Source: Apus apus
Lineage: Eukaryota; Chordata; Aves; Apodiformes; Apodidae
DNA: 64,000 bases
Direction of reading: 5' to 3'
Assembly (NCBI RefSeq): GCF_020740795.1
Contig: NC_067282.1
Location: 145,872,858 to 145,936,857 of the forward strand
The notes below the pieces were generated by a model. The model saw nothing but the letters and a program-made list of their open reading frames with translations. It searched no databases and was not told the DNA's origin. Below are positions 49,622-61,479 of the stretch, one piece after another (positions within the stretch are counted from its first letter, which is position 1; the number at the start of each line of letters is the position of its first letter). A program made the translations under genes and the position numbers.

Positions 49622-52600
49622 GTAAGTTTGAAATCTATAGATAAGTTACTGGAAAAGCAGAGAAGAAAAAAGCTAAGAAACAAAGACAGTTATCGTAGAG
49701 TGGTGTGGGTGTCCCATGTGGATTTAGTTTGTTTTCATTGCAGCAAGTTGCAGAAGTTCTATTGCCGAGGCCTTCACTACTTCTTGTATTTTTGTTTTCT
49801 TCAGCTTTCCTGTTTGTGTGTGGAGGCCAGGTTCCCTTTGTATGTCCTTGATATCCTCAGCAAAAAGCTGTTTCAGGGATTCATCACCAGAGGCTTCCAG
49901 TTTCATGAGAGGGGCTCGTGTATTGGCCAGGAGCAAAGCTGATGGCTACTACTACCTGGGCCACATTGCCCGAGAGGTGAAGGTACATATTTTTTGGGAA
50001 CTGTGTTTGTACAAGGCTCACCCTAGAATCTTCATGTCTTTTTCCTGTTCTTCTCATGCCTCACCAGTCCCGTGGCCTTCCTGTTGGGTGGATCACCTGT
50101 GATGCACTTCTGTTCTCTCCCCACATCCCATTTTCATGTTTTCTGATGATGACTGGCTGTTAACTGTGAGGAGTCCTGTAAGGTGAAGCAGCCCAGCTAC
50201 AAATTTTAGTAGCTATAATAATTTGTTATTCAGAGACAACCAAACAGTCCTTTATCCCTATTGTCTACTTGCACCCAGTCCATTAGCTAAACAGCATTAG
50301 TATTAGTAGCCCAAGATGTCTGCCTCCAGGGACCACCTCCTCCTTACCAAATGGAGAGCTTTCCTCCATCTCTTTCTTCTGTGTTTCTGGGATTTGTGAG
50401 ATGATTTTGGATGCCAGGCAGAAAATCTCCCCTGTAGGCTTTTTAAAAAATTTTGGTTTGTTTCTCAGTTCACAGGTTAGTTAAATAAATAGTGATGTTA
50501 GTGTAGCTAAGGATAGCTGTAAGCTCCAGTGTGGGGTGGAACAGATGAGGACAGGTAAAGGCACCAGTGACAGGAGCTGGAGTAGCAGCTGACAGCATTA
50601 TTTGTCATAGATCTGCAGAGAAGGCTGAGATTTTGATGGTAGATCTTCCCCACACCCATTGCTGAAGGTTTAAACCAAAGCATTTAGATTTATGACAGTT
50701 ATGACATTTTACTGGTCTGTTATCCTTTTCATTACTATATAATGAACTGCATCATGCACAGCAGTTTCTTTTGGCTACTCCTTGTCTGCTGGGAGGTTTT
50801 CCTGGTAAAGTTCTGCCTTGGTACCCTAATTGTATTGTTCTGAGCAAGAAAAGCCTACCAGAAATCTAAGTTCAAAATCTGAGGAAGAGAAAGGCTGTCA
50901 GCCCTTTAAGCCCCAGCTTTTTAATTACTTTTAAAGCCCAATATGGACCCAGTACATTGAAAAAAACTGGTAGAATAGAAAACCTACATCCACAGATCAG
51001 GCTCCTCTTCCCTCTTAGCACTTATGTTTAGATGTCTGTCTTGAAAACCTCGTCTTTGACTCTTGTAGGGCTCCAGGGAACACTTCGTAATTGAGTTTGA
51101 CAGAAGTCGCGCTCTGAAAGGCACGGGGCAGCCTGGCACACAGGAGACACCTCTCTACGACATTCTCCACTATGAAGATGCCAGGCAACAGCCCCTTGCT
51201 CCAGGAGACAGGGTCTTGGCACCATGGGAGGCTAGAGCCGAGCGTTTTGGCCCAGGCATCGTGCTAAAGGTTCTGGAGAACAAGGAGGCACATTTAGGTA
51301 TGGGGATATTGACTGCCTCAATAGTGCTAAACTTGCTGCTGCTGCTGCTGGTCACTGTCAAGAAAAGAGAACAATCTCAACCATGGAGAATTCATCACCC
51401 GCTACTCGGGTTCTCTGCATCTGTTTTGCCTTGTTGCTGGCACTAAGTATCCTGTTCTTTAGTCTTTGCTTTGTTCTGTGAGTGGAAAATTCCTGAAAAG
51501 TTGTGGGAGGGTGCATCTTCCCAGCACAAGGTGAAAAACCTGAAAAATCAGGATGAGAGGGAGGGCACGGCCTGAAGCTGCGCCAGAGGAGGTTTAGGGT
51601 GGATGTTAGGAAGCACTTCCTCATGCAATGGGTGATCAGACATTGGAATGGACTGCCCAGGGAAGTGGTGGAGTCACCATCCCTGGAGTGTTTAAGGAAA
51701 GGCTGGATGTGGAACTTAGTGCTATGGTCTAGCTGATGTGGTGGTGTTAGGTGATAGGTTGCACTTGATGATCTCAGAGGCCTTTTCCAGCCTCAACAAT
51801 TCTGTGATTCTGTGAAATCTTCCTGGCCCTCATGAGTATTCATCTGATTATCTGTTGGCCTAGTTTCCAGCTTTTGCAGGGTAAACTCCTGGCTCGCGAA
51901 GTGAGAATTTTGCTGTCTGCTGTCTTTCCATAGGAAGTTCAAAAGAAGGTCAAATATTAAACCTGTAAAGAAAAAACATACCATGGAAGTTGTTACAAAA
52001 TTGTCTGAAACACAAGCTGTTATTTTTATCTCCTGCTTTCTAAGAGATAAATCACACAGGTTGACGTGCTTCTAATGTATTCTTTGCCTTGTTGTTGTTG
52101 TTTTGTTCTCCAGCACACAACAGAAGGGGGGTGCTTGTAAATTTCTGGAATGGGCAAACTAAGGAGGTTTCTTCTGACCAAGCTCTGCGGATCCCTCTGC
52201 CTTTAAGCGAGCGCATCATCCTAGAGCTGCAGATGCCTTTATCAGCCAGGCAGATGGTGGTAGACTCAAGCTTGGATTACCCTTACATTGTCACACCGGG
52301 TTACAGAGCCTCAGACCATCACAGACAGGCTCACTCAGCCCAGGACTACTGGCCCAGGGGTCTGTATTCAACTCAGCCCTGTGCTAAGTGCAGCTGTGGG
52401 TGTACCTTGCTTCCCCATTGCTGCCTTGCAGCATGGGAACCCACACAGCCTACAGGGTGCAGTGTGCAGCAGGAAGATGCCTTTATCCCAGGAACAAACT
52501 TGACTAAAGAAGAACTCAGTAAGAAAATAGAAGAACAATTGTCTGAAGTGAAGATTTCATCTTCAGAAAGTGCTTGCAGAGAGGAAGGGGAGGAGGAGGA

Positions 52601-55600
52601 GAAGAGATTGAAGACAGAAGATTTTCCAAAAGATGTTCAGTCTCATTTGGAAGAGGACAAGGAGGTTATAGAACATAAGAAGGTAAAAATTGCTTCACTC
52701 TGACTGTTTTGTTAACATGTGGCTTACTATGTGTATAATGTCTCCTTTTTTACCTCAAGTTTTCTGCTATTGATACCAAAATGTTAATACAGGCTTTGGG
52801 CCTGGCCCTTATGTACACCTGCTCAAGCCTGCAGAGACTTTGCTCTGCACTGCTGTCCTGATCCTCTGAGCAGGGAAAGAGCTAGAAGTTGCCACTGCCA
52901 CTGGCTGGAGCAGAGTCCTAGAACCTCTTCCATAGATGCAGAATATGAGAAGTGTCACATAGCCCAGTTCCTCTACATCCTGCCTCTGTGTAAAGGAGGA
53001 AAAAACAGGGAAAAGTGCCAGGCAGAAGACTTAAAACCAGATAAGAATTACAGTAAGGATTGCTCTGTACCAAGGTAGTTCCTGGCACGCTATTAAGATA
53101 CTTCTCCACCCATGGTAGAGGTGTCACCTCTCCCAGTCAAAGACCAAAAGATACTTTTTGTGATCCTTGGTACTTGATTTGGTGCTTGTGAACAAGGGAC
53201 TGGATGAGGGTCAGTAAAGAGGAAGTTAATGAACATCAGCTACTGCCAAGCTTTTCTTCACTGCTCTGCAAGGGTTAGAATTCTGATTTCTGCCTTGTGC
53301 CACAAACACGTCTGTCTTTCAGCCAGCTCCTCTGGCCTGTTCTGTTTTGTACCAGTTTGGGCCCTTCCAGGCAGAAGTAGTGCCAGGTTTAGGTGATTTG
53401 AAGATGCAGGGAAACCCACAAAGTGATCACTAATTCCTCAGAAGTTGTTTCTTTAGTAAACAACTCCCCCAGAGTTGTTTTTCTTTATTCTTTCTCAAAC
53501 TTCAGTTCCAAGTTATGATCTGATCCTGAAAGTTCATGAAACTAACCTTTTTCTTATCAGGTCTGGATTATAATTGTATTTTTTGTTATTTCTAGAGTCC
53601 TCAGAGGGAGAGGGCTCATGCTGTGGTTGATACTGCTGTCAACACAGACAGCTGGTTAATGGAACTCCACAAGGAAGAAGCAGAGGGCAGACAGCAGGAT
53701 GCTGAAACTGAGGATAATGTTAAACACAAACATGGTATTGAAATTGTAGGGGGTTTTTACCCATTCATAAGACTCTCCACACAATATCAGTGCAGCAGGC
53801 CATCATGTCTGAGATCTGTCGCCATAGTTCTTGAAGTATGAAAAGAAAATGCCACAACCCTGTGCTGGATATAGCCACCATGATATAATATCATTGTATG
53901 CAGGCTTTAATTGTAGTATGGCATGAGAAGTTGTTCATCTTCTCAAAGTGAAAGTATTTTCAGATGGAAGTTGGGGGTTTTTTGGCTTTTACAGCTACTG
54001 CAGTGTCAGCTTTAGGGTTTTCTTAACCTTTATCATAATGCTTGCTATAAATATTATTTATTATAAACTTGCCTTACCTTAAAAATTAATCTGTAACATT
54101 TACTATGACTGCCTGCAGCAAAGAGATTTCACCAGGACTGTTCTACAGAGCACCCTTTCTCTTAATCTGTGCTGAAAATGATTGCTTTATAATGTCATTG
54201 AGTAAACTTTTGTTCCCTAATCATCAAAATGGGGATGGATCATATTTTTATAATCAAATTGTTTATGTTCTCATTTAAGCTACTTTTCTGACAATTGCAG
54301 GCACTTAAGTAAGGACTTTGAAAGCCTAAAGCTTTCTCCAAGTGTTAGTGCTTTGCTCTGTGTCACTGCTGTTAGAGGGAGAATGAAAAGTCCAACAGTT
54401 CACATTTCCTCCCAGCTGGTGTCCCAGCATAATTCCAGCAGCAACGGCTGCCACTTAGGTCCTTGCTGTCTTTAGCAGAAAGGTGCAAGCAAACTCTGCC
54501 CACATCCTCAGTCACTCAAAACCTGTGTTAGCAAAGTGTTGTGCCCAAGCTAATTTTTCCTGCCTCTTAACTCGTTCAGGCTTTGCCCTATCAAGAAATG
54601 TATCATTTTTTACTGTCTCAGAGCACTGGCAGAGCAGCTCATGTCTGTCTGCGAAATAATATGTCAACAACCCCCTAGCCTGAGTCACTGTAAGTGCAGT
54701 CAATTATATTGTGTTACCAGGCAAAACTCTCTCTTCACTGCAATGGCAAGCTTGTTTCTTGAAAACTGGGACCTGTTTTGTGAACACTAAAAAATGTTGC
54801 ACTTCCTCAGAGGAAAATGTTGGTACTAAGTTATAGAAGGCTTGTTTGAATGTATTTTATACAAGAAGACCTTGCTTGCTTGCTTGCTTGCTTGCTTTTT
54901 GCTTTCTTTTTATAAATTGTCTATAACCTCTGAAGTCCCTGCCCTAATTTATTTGAAAGGTCTTTTTGAGTGCAGAGTGGCAGAAGCTCCAATCCAGCAT
55001 TCCCAAAGGAGTCCTTCCCTGGGAACCAGTGCTTTGGTTCCTTTCAGGTGCCAAAGCTTCTTTGACCGAGTGAATCAATCACTAGAGAAAGACAGCCTGG
55101 TCATCAAATCAGCTCTACGTGTCCAGAGACAATACAGTACCTTCAAAGTGCAGGCTAGGAGAGCCACAGATCCTCTAAATCTTCTGAAAGACAAAAGCAT
55201 TACAGTAAGTATTTGGTCCAAATTGGATTTACCTGTTAGGATCAAGCAATTTGTTTATGTCATGTGAGCATATACACTCCTTTGATCTCTTTCTCAAAGG
55301 TTTTTACTGCAACAAAAAAATGTGCCTATGTGGAATACTGATTATGCATATAAATAGAAGCAAAAAGTTTCCACTTGGGAGTCAGTGTTGTACAGGAACT
55401 GGGCACTTTGAGTATTTTTACTCAGAGCTTTTGATAGAGTTTTTTATTTTAGATCTGAGCTTTTCTAGGTAAACTTCTTAGCCAGCTCCACTAGATAGAA
55501 AAAAAATTGTTCCTCTTTTACAGATACGGAGAGCAAAAAACAGGTAGCCAGCTGAAACCCATAGCAGGGAGTACATGTCAGGGCTAGCATAGAACTTCAA

Positions 55601-58414
55601 ATCTCCTAATCCTTAGGCCAGTCTTTTACCAACTTGATCATACGATTTGTTCACCTCCCACCTATAAACTTTAATTTTTCCTTTGATCTCTCCCTCTGTA
55701 TGTCATTGCACCCACAAGGTACAATTTTTGCAAAGAATAGGAAGACAATGGAGAACAGAGGTACTTACTGCCCCTAAGAAGCCATACAGATCAATGTGTT
55801 AAGAAAAATCAGTCAAAACACAATATGAGACTTTATTTGAAGGTCCTGTAGTGTTTTCCAGCTTTTGGTATCAGAGATGTTGTCAGGAAAGAAGTAAAAG
55901 GAGACTTTCCATTTGCAGAGATGCAGCTAATGGCAGGAGCATGCTTATTCAGCTGGGAATAGGATAAGGGATTGCATTTGCGAGCGGCAAATACTGTGTG
56001 GAAACTCTTCCAGCCCCAGACAGCTCTAGCAATGTAAACTAGAATGCATGTCTACGTTTTAGAGATGTTTCCTTGCTCCTTCCCTCCTACAGGGCACTGT
56101 AAGGAGTAAAAAATAAGTAAATGTTGTGCTATGGCTGTGCAAAGAAGTCCTGCTTCATCTCTCTACGCAGCACAGTGCATTTAAAAACGCAAATTAGGAG
56201 CACTGCTCAGCATTGAAATGCAGCTCCTACTGAAGAAATCACAGACTGACCATGCGTAGAAATCTCAGACAACAAGAAGTGAGAAGTTAGTACACCTGCC
56301 CAGAGCTCTAGAAAGTTTTTGTGTTTGGCCAGAGGAAGGCAGATATTTCTCTTTCCCATGCAATCCTGTAGGAAATCTGGAATACAGTTTGTGGTCAGAA
56401 CCTGTATTTTCCATCCAATCCAGAAGGTGACACAAAGACTGCACCATTTGAATCACTGGCTCAACTGTGGAAGAACCAGCACAGCACACTGACTACTGAC
56501 TGATTAAGAACTCTTAGAATTGGATTTTCAGGCACCCTGTTGCTGGCTAAGCCTAGCCTTTGCTACAGGTTTTAGTGTCGTACTCTGTGTTGTCATGGAT
56601 GGGAAGTGACACTATAGTATTGATGAGCCAGTATGGCTTTGAGAGCTCAGGAGTGATGTTAGAAGGCTGAGCTGTTCTGGTTTGGTAGGTTTACAGTTTA
56701 CATTAGAAAAATATACCAATGAGGTTTGTTTTGGTTTTTTTTCTCTTAGAAATCAGTCCTTCATGATGCATCTCAGGAGAGGTGGAAAAAGACAGACTTT
56801 GACAGAGCAAAGATTGAGCACAAAAGGTGGCAAGAGGAACAGAGGCAGTTGAAGAGAGAGCAGCAGCAGCAGGCAGATGACATCCGGCGCCAGCTGCGCA
56901 GGGACAACAAGAGGTAATACCCAGGGGCTAACTGTTTTTTTTCAGTAAATTTCAGAAGGTTGGTCGTGCCCATTCCCTGGAGCTCTCATTCAGTCTCTGA
57001 ACGTCACACATTATGCCTCATGCTAGACTCTGCAGAGTGGTCATGGTGGTTTACTAATGGGAATGAAATTGGTGCTTGAGGTGTGGGAGAGCAGGTGCAC
57101 ATGGACTCATTGCCTTTAGTGTTACCTCCAAGGGCAAAATCCCTTCAATCTCATCTTCAGACCCAAAGTAATTTTGCCTCCCAGACCCCTGTTCCCTGCC
57201 TGTGGCCTCACAGACACTTCAGCTGAGCAGGTCTTTACCCCATGACCCATCTCCTTCCATCTCTTCTGCTGCCACTGTGGCTCCACCACCGATACACATA
57301 GCCACCCAGTTGTCTGGATTAGTCCTGCAGCCCTGTCCACACAATCCATCTCCTTGTTTCCTGGTCTGCAGGGCCAAGAGCTCACAGCCACACCAGGGTA
57401 TCAGTCAGGTGAACAGATGACTGCAGTTAGCTGACATCAGGCACCAGCCCATTTGGGGGTTTTGCCATCTCTCTTGAGGACAGAGACACACCTAACAAGG
57501 AGTCCTGGAGTATGAACTGAGCACAGATGGCCAGTGTAACTCTTTGTGTCTTATGCACCATCTTTTTCTTTTATCGCTCTTTCTTTCTGAGAAACGTGAG
57601 GAATTTTGTTTCGGAAACAGGCAGCAATTGCATCAGAGAGCGTTGCAAGGGCTGGAGAATGAGCTGGAGCACAAAGACAGAGCTTTGCAGCACGTGGCAC
57701 TGCTTCAGGCTGCTTGGGCAGAGAGGAGCAGGAAAGAATCCTTGTCAGAAGAGGAGGAGAAGAGGAAGGCAAGTCAGAGGCTGCAGTTCCTAAAGACACA
57801 GCGTTTGCAGAGAGAGGTGTTACAGGCAGAACGCAATGAAAGGGGCTTTGAGCAAGAGAAAGAAAGGCTGGTAAGGGCAATTCCCACAATGCTTTTCCTG
57901 TACTGCTGTGTTTCCAGCTGTGGCATCATCCAGAGTACTTGTTCTTTCACCTGTTTTATATCCAATATAATTTAAAGATCAATAAATGAAGAGTAACATT
58001 CTTTTGACGTGTCTAAAGATGAAAGATGAAAATAGAATTCTCCATCTCTGCCATAGAAGGAATCATTCCGAATGCAAGGAATGAATTTCATAGATTTTAC
58101 CTATTTCTGACTTCTGCCAGTTATAATTGCAGATGAAATTCAGCATGAAAGCTGGCTGTGCCACTGTAAATGTCTTCCTTTTTGTGTAGAATTTTCTCAG
58201 GAGCAGAATGCAGTCACGGCAGGAAATGCTGGAACAAGAATCACAGGAGCAGGAGAGGCAGCAAAAACGGCACCAGGTTGCCAAAGGGAAAGCATTCCAA
58301 ACCAGAGGTCGTTCGCTCCAGAAGATGGAAAGAGAAGGCCAGAAACTCTGTGAACTTCAGCAGTACCTCAGAGAACAGAGTCTTTTGATGCTTCGGGCAT
58401 CACTGCTAGCGTAA
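49557..58414 (+). CDS. C11orf16-like DUF4537 protein with C-terminal coiled coil, 687 aa, nine coding exons
   Basis: The nine exons join with every phase matched and total 2,064 nt, so the model is self-consistent. Residues 58-76 ([19 protein letters not shown]), 126-146 ([21 protein letters not shown]) and 164-176 ([13 protein letters not shown]) follow the layout I know from C11orf16 (DUF4537, tudor-like beta-barrel repeats). A cysteine cluster follows at 247-261, then VDTAVNTD at 358-365, another C11orf16-like motif. Residues about 495-680 are rich in E, K, Q and R and predicted coiled coil, which I do not associate with C11orf16. Function is unknown: tudor-like folds bind methylated peptides or nucleic acid, but the aromatic cage is not established. 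The start at 49557 is the first ATG in an exon open upstream, so a longer N-terminus is possible. Confidence 0.72.
49805..49982 (+). CDS. C11orf16-like gene, coding exon 2 (first tudor-like repeat)
   Basis: 178 nt with acceptor ttttgttttcttcag and donor gtacat. It encodes [20 protein letters not shown], then REVK, the most recognisable DUF4537 segment. Confidence 0.78.
49983..51068 (+). other. C11orf16-like gene intron 2
   Basis: 1,086-bp intron ending in gactcttgtag. Nothing recognised. Confidence 0.7.
51069..51297 (+). CDS. C11orf16-like gene, coding exon 3 (second tudor-like repeat)
   Basis: 229 nt with donor gtatgg. It encodes [18 protein letters not shown], a linker, then [20 protein letters not shown] and [14 protein letters not shown]. 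The GDRVLAxWE...FGPG pattern is a DUF4537 hallmark. Confidence 0.82.
51298..52113 (+). other. C11orf16-like gene intron 3
   Basis: 816-bp intron containing a CR1 3' end and a short CTG-type run (51340-51350). Acceptor ttgttttgttctccag. Confidence 0.75.
51551..51816 (+). mobile_element. CR1 LINE 3' end
   Basis: gagggcacggcctgaagctg, cagaggaggtttagggtgga, attggaatggactgcccagg and gtttaaggaaaggctggatg, ending attctgtgattctgtga. About 265 bp of 5'-truncated CR1 in sense orientation within intron 3, apparently full to the 3' terminus. Confidence 0.94.
52114..52682 (+). CDS. C11orf16-like gene, coding exon 4
   Basis: 569 nt, the largest exon. It encodes [13 protein letters not shown] (third barrel strand pair), a [10 protein letters not shown] segment, the cysteine cluster [15 protein letters not shown] and an acidic tail (EEGEEEEKR). 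It ends EHKK before donor gtaaaa. The uninterrupted 189 codons and both splice sites support it as coding. Confidence 0.82.
52683..53595 (+). other. C11orf16-like gene intron 4
   Basis: 913-bp intron ending in tgttatttctag. Nothing recognised. Confidence 0.7.
53596..53734 (+). CDS. C11orf16-like gene, coding exon 5
   Basis: 139 nt encoding [20 protein letters not shown], then [20 protein letters not shown] and NVKHKH plus one base. The VDTAVNTD box resembles a VDSAVNTD box in C11orf16. Donor gtattg. Confidence 0.75.
53735..54959 (+). other. C11orf16-like gene intron 5
   Basis: 1,225-bp intron with a (CTTG)6 microsatellite at 54871-54896 close to the acceptor. Nothing else. Confidence 0.65.
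54871..54896 (+). repeat. (CTTG)6 microsatellite
   Basis: Six perfect CTTG units followed by T-rich sequence, in the pyrimidine-rich region upstream of exon 6. Confidence 0.9.
54960..55204 (+). CDS. C11orf16-like gene, coding exon 6
   Basis: 245 nt with acceptor atttgaaag, chosen because it is the only one that matches the phase of exon 5, and donor gtaagt. It encodes [20 protein letters not shown], then ... [20 protein letters not shown] and on to DKSIT. A stronger-looking acceptor (ttggttcctttcag, exon from 55048) is out of phase with exon 5, so the left boundary is uncertain. Confidence 0.6.
55205..56749 (+). other. C11orf16-like gene intron 6
   Basis: 1,545-bp intron with acceptor tttttttctcttag. 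No repeat family or gene recognised. Confidence 0.7.
56750..56913 (+). CDS. C11orf16-like gene, coding exon 7 (coiled coil)
   Basis: 164 nt encoding [20 protein letters not shown], then [20 protein letters not shown] and [14 protein letters not shown]. Heptad-like charged residues begin here. Donor gtaata. Confidence 0.78.
56914..57620 (+). other. C11orf16-like gene intron 7
   Basis: 707-bp intron. A pyrimidine-rich stretch (57545-57590) precedes two possible acceptors; only the one at 57619-57620 is in phase. Confidence 0.65.
57621..57870 (+). CDS. C11orf16-like gene, coding exon 8 (coiled coil)
   Basis: 250 nt with acceptor cggaaacag (matches the phase-2 end of exon 7) and donor gtaagg. 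It encodes [20 protein letters not shown], then [40 protein letters not shown] and [20 protein letters not shown]. Strongly coiled-coil in character. Confidence 0.75.
57871..58189 (+). other. C11orf16-like gene intron 8
   Basis: 319-bp intron with acceptor cctttttgtgtag. Nothing else. Confidence 0.72.
58190..58414 (+). CDS. C11orf16-like gene, coding exon 9 (coiled coil, C-terminus)
   Basis: 225 nt in phase 0 ending in TAA at 58412-58414. It encodes [20 protein letters not shown], then [20 protein letters not shown] and on to [15 protein letters not shown]. The stop overlaps a donor-like gtaagg, so an alternative downstream exon is conceivable, but the poly(A) signal 200 nt on favours a true end. 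Confidence 0.75.
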   Translation, partial: NFLRSRMQSRQEMLEQESQEQERQQKRHQVAKGKAFQTRGRSLQKMEREGQKLCELQQYLREQSLLMLRASLLA

Positions 58415-58611
58415 GGAAGCTGCAGAGTAGGTAAGCAGGTCCTTGAGCTGTTCACAGACCCGATCTGTGTCTTTTAGGTGTAAGTCACTCTGCTGGAGCT
58501 TGGGTGCTTGAGTGCAGTTGTGAGAAGTGGAATTGATTAAGGGTTAAATTTTCTAAGACTTATATGATGATATAGAGTAGAATCTGTTAACGCATATGTA
58601 TATTTTAAGGG

Positions 58612-58617
58612 AATAAA
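58612..58617 (+). terminator. Poly(A) signal of the C11orf16-like gene
   Basis: AATAAA 198 nt after the stop codon, followed by a T/G-rich stretch (ttttgtccgttggtgtgcgtg), a good downstream element. Confidence 0.7.
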
Positions 58618-58639
58618 TATGTACTGCTTTTGTCCGTTG

Positions 58640-61040
58640 GTGTGCGTGTTTGGAAGACTGATCCCCTGCGCACCCAGCGCTGCAATAGATACCTACCTGC
58701 TTTGTAGCTACACAGGGACAGTAGGTGGAGACAATCTGCCACTTTCCAACCTTGCCTGCTGGAGCAGTGAGTTGAAACAATTGGGTAACTTCTAGTCCCG
58801 GTGCAGATACAGTGATTTTATGGCGATTGGGTACTCCCTAAATGTACCCAGAATTCTGTTGCCTGAGAAACATACCCAAGACCACTCCTGCTCAGATTAC
58901 AAGCCCACCCTGAAAGTTGCCAGTGATCACCTGACTGTGGCAACAATGGGAAAATAGTGCCCAAAGTCAATCATTTTGTGACCCTATAAATATCAGTCCT
59001 GAAGTGGCTAATGGTTGGATTTGATCTTAAAGGTCTTTACCAACCAAAATTATTCTGTGATTCTGTGTGAGGCCTTTAAGAGCTTTCCAGGATCACAGCA
59101 AACTGATACCTTGTGTCTGTCTGATGGAAAGGAGTGAGTAGCCTGCTACTTCTCATTTTGCAGCAAATAGTTCAAATTATAGTAACTTACTATAATTCCA
59201 TCTCACAGATCAATCAGATGGATAGTTCACTGCAACTTTTTTGTGCAGTTTGACGGTCATAAGATACCAACATTTAAGAGCTTAACATAAGTTAACCTCT
59301 GTATCTGTATGTGTGTATGTGAGCCATTTAGTTTAGAAATGGTTACATTTTTATTGAACTACTGTACTTGATTTAAGAAATTGTTAATTATTACCAGAAA
59401 ATAATCTAATCCAATGTTGTGATTTATTATAATAGTGTAAATCAGTCTCAGTCTGTTGTTATTCCAAATCCCACCAAACAATTGTGTTAAAGCACTAAAC
59501 TGAGCCCCCTACACCTAAACCGGGGACTAGGAGTGGATCCAGCTTCACCTAGACTCCTCTCTGAGCAAGGTGATCCACTCTGAATTTCGTGACTCAATGG
59601 GAGTCACATTTCTTTAAGGTCAAGGCCCACATAAAATAGGAAGTGTAGTTACATAATGCTGTCATGTGACTTACCTAGCTGTGTTTACATTACATGAAAT
59701 ACGGGGAAGGAGAGCTGGACACCAGCTGGATGTTAAAAAAAAAAAAAAAGAACCACAAAACAACTCTGCAGCAGTGAAAATGTACATGCTGAAATGCAAT
59801 GTAAATTATCCACAGCAGGTTCTGTTATTAAAAACTGACTCTTGCAAGTGTCCCACTGCATACAAGTTGCAGAGCTCCACAGAGAAATCCCCAAACATAT
59901 AACAAAGTCATGCTACCCCCATTTGGGGGAGGGGAGAAGCCAGTTGCTTGTCCACTGGAATGGCTGACACCACCGGCTTCATTAAGGGAAGTCAGTAACG
60001 CACGTGGAACATCTGGGGAGTCAGGAGCAAGTTTCATTGTGGACTCCAGGGAGCCTGAATGGGGAACTCTTCTCCCCATATAGCACTACTGGCTGTTTCA
60101 TGCACAGTTTGTTCATCTGTCCTTGCAGCATTGTCATTTATTCATGGTGAACAGAAAGTCTGTTTATTCTGACCAGGCACTCTACCTGCAGCCGTACCCC
60201 AGTGCCTTTCTGATGTTACATCTCCTGCTTTTGGAGACAGCCGACCTGAAAGTGAGATAACAGGCAAAACAGACACCCCCCCCCCAAAGCCCACCACTGG
60301 GTTTGGTGGTTCTCCAAAGACAGGACTTCAGAGAACAGCTGTTTTTCTCATCACAATGCCTAGAAAGAGTGGCTTGTCACAAGAAAAAAAATCCTTTTTA
60401 CATTCCTTTGCATGGCTGTGCCCATGAGCTGCCTAACTAATGGGGTGAAAATGGGAGGGGGGATGACACAACTGAAATAAAGTGGGTGCTGGCAGCATGT
60501 GGAGATTCTCTTGAATAGAAAGTTTGAGGGTTGCTTGCTTTTATTCTTTTTTGAGTTATCTTTTACACAAAATCATGTGCTAGTTAGGACAACAGTGTAC
60601 CTAGTTATGAGTTCAAGTCTGCCCCAACTTGTCAAAACAAGCCTAAAACTTAGATATTCAACTCTACTGCTGCTTTCATCCTTAAGCATTTGGAAATTGA
60701 ATATGTAATGATTAAGGGAAAGTACGTTAAATATATTGAGCAGAAGCTAAACTTACTCTTCAGACTTAATTTATATATCCTTAATCATTATTTTATAATC
60801 ATCATAAAACAGCAGATGGTATGCTTGTGAACTTTCTCTTCATTGCTTAACCATTTGAAAACAGACCACCACAGACACTCTGCTGCTGCAATTTCACATA
60901 CAGTGTGTCTGGGAACACATTTTGTGTTAAGAGTATTTCCAATCATTCACACACACTGCTTCTCACTGTAAAAATACAGCCTTCATTTTAATACTACTAT
61001 TAAAATAACAACCTGTAAGACGTATGATCTAGCTCTTTTG
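58640..61040. other. Intergenic region between the convergent C11orf16-like and ADCK2 genes
   Basis: About 2.4 kb containing one short CR1 end (58995-59067), an A tract (59733-59748) and a poly-C tract near 60276. No gene is supported. Confidence 0.65.
58995..59067 (+). mobile_element. Short CR1 LINE 3' terminus
   Basis: aatggttggatttgatctta, then aaggtctttaccaaccaaaa and ttattctgtgattctgtg match the last 70 bp of CR1. Confidence 0.88.
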
Positions 61041-61473
61041 CTGGCTTTATTTAAAAGTTCTCAATGTGGTTTTCCATCCATTAGGAAAAGGCTTGGACCC
61101 CTTGTTTTGCAAACTACTGGAAGCAAAACTCAAGCATTTGCACATCAGTTAATGTTTTGAGTTGACTAGAGGAGCAATGGGAGGGTGGTAGGAAGGAATC
61201 AGAGGAAAAAAAAGACTTTTTTAAGGTTCAAAAAAAACAACTAAGAGCAGTACATATATTCCCCAAAGTTGTTTTTATTATGGAATTAGCTTTTCTGCCT
61301 AGACAAATATTTTCTTTTGCTGTTTATAATCCAAACTCCTACAGTATTGTGCTAGGGTATAGAAGTTTGAAAAATCAGATTGACTCTTCTGTTTTTATCA
61401 TCCAAAATGTGCGGGATCTCAGGACACTTCTACAATAAAAGTAGAAGTAGAAAGTAAAAAAAACCCAAAAAGT

Positions 61474-61479
61474 TTTATT
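61474..61479 (-). terminator. ADCK2: Candidate poly(A) signal of ADCK2
   Basis: tttatt on the plus strand is AATAAA on the gene strand, about 490 nt past the ADCK2 stop. Further AATAAA copies on that strand lie at 61274-61279 and 61046-61051, so alternative ends are possible. Confidence 0.55.
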
